Origin: Anaerolineales bacterium
GTDB lineage: Bacteria > Chloroflexota > Anaerolineae > Anaerolineales > Villigracilaceae
Length of the DNA stretch: 9,370 nucleotides
Assembly: GCA_028689195.1 (NCBI GenBank)
Contig: JAQTWR010000081.1
Coordinates: forward strand, 1 to 9,370
Direction of reading: 5' to 3'
A model generated the notes under the pieces. The model was not told the origin of the DNA, made no database searches, and was given only the letters and a program-made list of their open reading frames with translations. The translations under genes were made by a program, and so were the position numbers. How positions within the stretch are numbered: the stretch's first letter is position 1; every line of letters begins with the position of its first letter. Positions 6,274-9,370 of this stretch are shown here, piece by piece.

Positions 6274-6804
6274 ATGACGGTAAAACTAACGCAAGTCAAA
6301 CAGGATTTCACCGAGGGACTCAGTCACATCAGCCGCTTTTGGGGACTCCCCAAAGGAATGGGCGCGATATTTGCCGTACTGTATCTTTCCCCCAATCCGC
6401 TTTCGCTGGATGAGATTGTACAGGAAACAGGATTGACCAAAGGCGCGATCAGTACCCAGATACGCACGTTGGCGCGCATGGGCTTGGCGCATCGCTCGGC
6501 TAAAATCGCCGACCGCAAGGATTACTACGAAGCCGAAAGCGATTTCTACAAGTCAATCCGCTCGATATTGAAGGAAAGACAAAACAGCGAGTTTGACCGC
6601 GCCGTCCGCTCGGTGAGCGAGACGCTCGCCAAACTGGAAAACAACGAGGTAGTCGGCGACAAAGCGGAGATTCAATTCATTCACAAGCGCGTGAAAGCGT
6701 TGCAAGAATTCTTCAACGCGCTGGACAGCCTGACAAAAGCGGTCGTCAAGTTGGAAAATCTCGGGCTGGGGAATATTAAAAATATTTTATCTGTATTGAA
6801 ATAA
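6274..6804 (+). CDS. GbsR/MarR-like winged-helix transcriptional repressor
   Basis: This 176-residue cytoplasmic regulator matches the GbsR-like branch of the MarR superfamily. FWGLPKGMGAIFAVLYLSP at about residues 22-40 is the family signature. It is followed by the winged helix-turn-helix LSLDEIVQETGLTKGAISTQIRTLARMGL (about 43-71) and a wing ending RKDYYEAE. The C-terminal half is charged and helical, suited to dimerisation. No sensing cysteines or metal ligands stand out. The ATG follows AAAGGA (6262-6267) with 6-nt spacing. The gene is first in an operon with the oxidoreductase (13-nt gap) and lies directly behind a palindrome covering its own promoter. In Bacillus, GbsR controls glycine betaine synthesis in response to choline; nothing here suggests the same ligand. 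Confidence 0.92.
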   Translation: MTVKLTQVKQDFTEGLSHISRFWGLPKGMGAIFAVLYLSPNPLSLDEIVQETGLTKGAISTQIRTLARMGLAHRSAKIADRKDYYEAESDFYKSIRSILKERQNSEFDRAVRSVSETLAKLENNEVVGDKAEIQFIHKRVKALQEFFNALDSLTKAVVKLENLGLGNIKNILSVLK

Positions 6805-6817
6805 AAGGAGCATTGAA

Positions 6818-7720
6818 ATGAAAATCGCAGTCACGGGCGCGTTTAGTTATTCGGGAAAATATATTACGAGGCGTTTATTGGAACGCGGAGAGGAAGTCTT
6901 CACATTGACCAATCACCCCAACCGCCCAGACCCTTTCGACGGCAAAGTCAAGTCTGCGCCGTTGGATTTTACAAACGAAAATGAATTGATTGAAAACTTG
7001 CGCGGCGCGGACGCGCTCGTCAACACATATTGGATTCGCTTTGATAAAGGGAACAACACGCAACCCAAAGCCGTGGAGAATACAAAAATCCTGGTCAACG
7101 CCGCCGCAAAAGCGGGCGTGAAGCGCATCGTACACATCAGCATCACAAATCCATCGTCCGATTCGCATTTGCCTTATTTCTGGGGCAAAGCAGCGAACGA
7201 AAATGCGGTCATTGATTCGGGAATGAGTTATGCAATTCTGCGTCCCACCGTGTTGTTTGGGAAAGAGGATATTCTCGTCAACAACATCGCATGGTTGCTG
7301 CGCCGATTGCCGTTTTTCGGGCTGCCCGACGACGGTTCGTATAAACTCTCCCCCGTTTATGTGGACGACCTCGCCGAACTTGCGGCAAACGCCGTCTATC
7401 AAAAGGAAGATTTCATTTGGGACGCCGTCGGTCCCGACGAGTTTACCTTCAAGGAAATGGTCGCGTTGATTGGTCAAATCATTGGGAAGCGGCGCGCGCT
7501 TATTCCCCTTCCGCCGCGCATCGCGTTGCTTGCGGCGCAAACATTGAGTTTCTTCGTCAACGATGTTATCCTTACGCCCGAAGAAGTGGATGGTTTGATG
7601 GCTAACCTACTAATTTCAAAAGAGGCGCCGCGCTGTAAGACCCGCCTTTCAGACTGGCTTGAAGAGAATAAACGGTCAATCGGCGCAGAATACGCCTCCG
7701 AACTTGCGAGGCATTTTTAG
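6818..7720 (+). CDS. NAD(P)-binding atypical short-chain dehydrogenase / NmrA-like epimerase-type protein
   Basis: This 300-residue protein has an N-terminal Rossmann fold with TGAFSYSG at 6-13, a variant of the TGxxGxxG dinucleotide loop of atypical SDRs such as the NDUFA9/NmrA-like groups. VKRIVHIS (101-108) gives a possible catalytic serine. Tyr120 and Lys124 keep the YxxxK spacing. LRPTVLFG (141-148) and PVYVDDLAE (179-187) are typical of the extended SDR family. It could be a reductase, an epimerase or a redox sensor; the substrate is not evident. The C-terminal part (about 225-300) is divergent. AAGGAG at 6805-6810 precedes the ATG with 7-nt spacing. It is the second gene of the operon led by the GbsR-like repressor, so its amount probably responds to that repressor's ligand. 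Confidence 0.9.
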   Translation: MKIAVTGAFSYSGKYITRRLLERGEEVFTLTNHPNRPDPFDGKVKSAPLDFTNENELIENLRGADALVNTYWIRFDKGNNTQPKAVENTKILVNAAAKAGVKRIVHISITNPSSDSHLPYFWGKAANENAVIDSGMSYAILRPTVLFGKEDILVNNIAWLLRRLPFFGLPDDGSYKLSPVYVDDLAELAANAVYQKEDFIWDAVGPDEFTFKEMVALIGQIIGKRRALIPLPPRIALLAAQTLSFFVNDVILTPEEVDGLMANLLISKEAPRCKTRLSDWLEENKRSIGAEYASELARHF

Positions 7721-7771
7721 TCAACTCGCGCCCGGAAGGGCGATCCCTTCACAATTTCCACACAACCTTTT

Positions 7772-7800
7772 CACAAATCATTAATTGAAGAACATATAAT
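7772..7800 (+). promoter_or_regulatory. Candidate promoter of the haem-protein gene
   Basis: TATAAT (7795-7800) is a perfect -10 box 30 bases before the start codon. The corresponding -35 region (around 7772-7777, CACAAA) is poor, so strength or activator need is uncertain. The arms TTAATT (7781-7786) and AATTAA (7798-7803) form a short inverted repeat across the -10 box that could be a binding site or chance in AT-rich DNA. Confidence 0.45.
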
Positions 7801-7830
7801 TAACGAGATTATCATTACACAGGAGAAACT

Positions 7831-8262
7831 ATGAAACTATCAAAGTTGTTATACAGCATCATCGGAATTGGAATACTTGTATTTGCGCTGATCCAACTGA
7901 TACCGTTTGGGCGCGACCACGCCAACCCGCCCACCGTGTCCGAGCCGCAATGGTCAAGCCCCGAAGCGCGCGCGCTCGTAAAGCAGAGCTGTTTCCAATG
8001 TCACAGCAACGAAACGGAATGGCCCTGGTACAGCAACGTCGCGCCCGCCTCATGGCTGGTTCAATTCGACGTCAACGAAGGACGACATAAATTCAACTTC
8101 TCAGACTGGAACAAAAGGCGCGGAGAATTGGACGAGATGATTGGGGCAATTCAGGAAGGCGAAATGCCGCCTTTGCAATACACCGCCTTTCACCCCGAAG
8201 CTCGCCTAAACGCCCAGCAAAAGCAAGCCTTGATAGACGCGCTGAAAAGCTCGATCAAGTAA
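7831..8262 (+). CDS. Membrane-anchored Haem_bd-domain c-type cytochrome
   Basis: This 143-residue protein has one N-terminal transmembrane helix (about 7-25) followed by a soluble Haem_bd-type domain facing the outside. The covalent haem site is CFQCH (Cys54, Cys57, His58). The flanking family pattern follows it: CHSNETEWPWYSNVAPASW, then NFSDWNKRR, then EGEMPPLQYTAFHP. Met112 in EMPP is a possible second axial haem ligand, His121 an alternative. It probably carries electrons or binds haem at the membrane surface; no partner oxidase or dehydrogenase is next to it. The ATG follows AGGAG (7821-7825) with 5-nt spacing. It appears to be a single-gene unit with its own promoter and terminator. Cytochrome c maturation genes would be needed elsewhere in the genome. 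Confidence 0.93.
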   Translation: MKLSKLLYSIIGIGILVFALIQLIPFGRDHANPPTVSEPQWSSPEARALVKQSCFQCHSNETEWPWYSNVAPASWLVQFDVNEGRHKFNFSDWNKRRGELDEMIGAIQEGEMPPLQYTAFHPEARLNAQQKQALIDALKSSIK

Positions 8263-8267
8263 GCCTG

Positions 8268-8304
8268 AAATAAAACGTCTCCCGCAAAAGGAGACGTTTT
8301 ATTT
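8268..8304. terminator. Bidirectional terminator between converging genes
   Basis: A perfect 15-bp stem, AAATAAAACGTCTCC (8268-8282) and its reverse complement (8290-8304), encloses a 7-nt loop. T-rich tracts occur on the exit side in both directions. It lies 5 bases after the haem-protein stop and 4 bases from the stop of the DUF2726 gene, so it probably serves both. Confidence 0.93.
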
Positions 8305-8308
8305 TGCG

Positions 8309-8902
8309 TTAGTCAATTGCGACCACGCCCGCGCAGCGCGGACTATCCATGCAACCGTAATATTTTTTACCGTTATTCGCGCCGCTGCGACGAATTCGCA
8401 GCACCATCATTTTTCCGCAGGCTGGGCAATTAGGCACGGAATCAAAAACGCTATCCGCGCGTAAAGCCGCCGTGCCGCCGATTTTAGTCACCGCGATTTG
8501 AAACAGGGAAATAATATCGGCGGGCGCGTATGATTCGCTGGACGGCACGCACACCAGCGGAAGTCCGGCATTGACGAATAATTTTTCTGTGAAAATATCG
8601 CTTTCGCGCGCGCCGTTTTTTGCAATCGGGCGCACAATATCCACGCCAAAAGCGGGCGTCAGCGTTTGCGGGTCGCACAATAAAAAGTCCACGTGTTTGC
8701 GGAAAAATTTATTGAAGAAATGCACGTTCTCATTTGGGCGGACTATATAAAAAATATCATTCAATGCGACTTTTGGGCAAACCAGATACCGCTTCCCCAT
8801 CAATTCGCTTAAGACGTGAAAAAGAGACAGTTCTGTCGTGGCGAGGAAAGGCTCGCGCAAGCGATAAGGCAATCGTTGTAATTCCGCTTTGGTCTCTGAC
8901 AT
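8309..8902 (-). CDS. DUF2726 domain protein with C-terminal topoisomerase-type zinc finger
   Basis: Residues about 13-125 of this 197-residue protein match DUF2726, a domain related to restriction-endonuclease-like folds: YRLREPFLATTELSLFHVL, YLVCPKVALNDI, FNKFFRKHVDFLLCD, then AGLPLVCVP. The usual IELDDxSH segment is changed to VDIVRPIAK (87-95): one acid is kept as Asp88, but the following acids and the His are lost. So nuclease activity is doubtful or altered. The C terminus is a C4 zinc finger of the topoisomerase I type, with Cys159, Cys162, Cys184 and Cys190, which usually binds DNA. Its ATG lies 16 bases after the stop of the CCA enzyme gene on the same strand, so they are probably co-transcribed. 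The ribosome site is weak (GGCGGA). Its cellular role is unknown. Confidence 0.88.
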   Translation of the reverse strand: MSETKAELQRLPYRLREPFLATTELSLFHVLSELMGKRYLVCPKVALNDIFYIVRPNENVHFFNKFFRKHVDFLLCDPQTLTPAFGVDIVRPIAKNGARESDIFTEKLFVNAGLPLVCVPSSESYAPADIISLFQIAVTKIGGTAALRADSVFDSVPNCPACGKMMVLRIRRSGANNGKKYYGCMDSPRCAGVVAID

Positions 8903-8918
8903 AACGTCCGCCTGTGAG

Positions 8919-9370
8919 TTAATGGAGCAGTTTTTGCAGGAAAATCATCTCGTCGTCCGCGCTGTTGATTGCGCCGTCTAGCCACGCGGCGCGAAGTTGG
9001 GACAGGATTTCTTTGTATCGCGGTCCGGGCGGGACACCGCGCGCTTTCAAGTCGTCGCCCGTGATGTTTGGTTTTATATACTGCCATTTTACTAAGAATT
9101 CTTTCAAAGCAGGTTCTTCTGTGACCAGCCAAAATGCGTAAATGGACGGCAGGGAAAACTTTTCAAGATGAAACGTCCACGCGCTGGGGCTGGAGTCTTT
9201 GAGCGCGGGAACGTCTTTTTTCAACTGGGCGGCGGAAAACGAATCGGCGGTCAGCGCAAGCGGAAAGTCGAATCGTTTGGATGCGGCGCGAATCACATCC
9301 TTCGAGGAATCCATGAACCAAAGCAAATAGCCAAACAGGACGCGATCCACCGCGACGCCAAATTCGGCGG
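8919..9370 (-). CDS. CCA-adding tRNA nucleotidyltransferase, C-terminal part (cut by window edge)
   Basis: Only the last 150 or so residues lie in the window, and the frame is open to the right edge with no stop; the GTG at 9350 is an internal codon, not a start. The segment PSAWTFHLEKFSLPSIYAFW and the closing NITGDDLKARGVPPGPRYKEIL, followed by AAWLDGAI, are typical of the tail of bacterial CCA tRNA nucleotidyltransferase/poly(A) polymerase proteins. These add or repair the 3' CCA end of tRNA. The nucleotidyltransferase head with its DxD catalytic acids must lie beyond 9370, so it cannot be checked, nor whether CBS or DHH domains are fused. The DUF2726 gene follows 16 bases downstream in the same direction. 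Confidence 0.85.
   Translation of the reverse strand, partial: AEFGVAVDRVLFGYLLWFMDSSKDVIRAASKRFDFPLALTADSFSAAQLKKDVPALKDSSPSAWTFHLEKFSLPSIYAFWLVTEEPALKEFLVKWQYIKPNITGDDLKARGVPPGPRYKEILSQLRAAWLDGAINSADDEMIFLQKLLH

Noticed and set aside
6875..7540. Long minus-strand open frame (221 codons) opposite the SDR gene
   Set aside because: It lies wholly antisense to a clearly real SDR gene, and its translation shows no domain; it is a shadow caused by codon bias.
7729..7742. Hairpin CGCCC-GGAA-GGGCG after the SDR gene as a terminator
   Set aside because: The stem is only 5 bp and no T-tract follows, so intrinsic termination is not supported; it may still slow polymerase.

Overview
The window looks like ordinary chromosome from a free-living bacterium, most likely a member of the Chloroflexota, class Anaerolineae. 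That placement is an inference. It rests on the style of the proteins (a short FeoB, a LuxR-type DNA-binding domain of the MalT kind, a GbsR-like regulator, a membrane-anchored Haem_bd protein, and a DUF2726 plus zinc-finger protein beside the CCA enzyme). It also rests on intergenic hairpin repeats of a kind I associate with such genomes. No rRNA, tRNA, CRISPR array, phage gene or transposase gene was seen.

Layout, left to right. An M20-family metal-dependent amidohydrolase (51-1241, +) faces a ferrous iron transport operon, feoA-feoB (3485-1561, -). The 319 bases between their stop codons hold two separate hairpin-forming repeats and no gene. Upstream of feoA, on the same strand, is a 79-residue protein that is almost only a LuxR-type helix-turn-helix (3838-3599, -). 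Next comes a 123-bp inverted-repeat element bounded by an 8-bp direct repeat, which looks like a non-autonomous insertion (MITE). After it is a secreted protein built of about seven propeller-like repeats (4148-5428, +), ended by a strong palindromic terminator.

A membrane-anchored or secreted protein of unknown function follows (5580-6143, +), with its own terminator. Immediately after it lies the clearest regulatory region of the window: a near-consensus sigma-70 promoter whose start region is covered by a perfect 22-bp palindrome. It drives a two-gene operon of a GbsR/MarR-like repressor (6274-6804) and an atypical short-chain dehydrogenase/NAD(P)-binding protein (6818-7720). Next is a single-gene unit for a membrane-anchored c-type haem protein (7831-8262, +). 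It ends in a 15-bp stem terminator shared with a converging operon on the other strand: the C-terminal part of a CCA-adding tRNA nucleotidyltransferase (running off the right edge) followed by a DUF2726 protein with a topoisomerase-type zinc finger (8902-8309, -).

How the genes fit together: FeoA and FeoB form one Fe(II) uptake system, and the LuxR-type protein could control it. The GbsR-like protein very probably represses itself and the oxidoreductase. The rest look like independent units. I found no convincing new multi-gene system. The items most worth a second look are the autoregulated repressor-oxidoreductase operon, the MITE with its target-site duplication, the HTH-only gene beside feoAB, and the DUF2726 protein that has lost part of its usual acidic motif.
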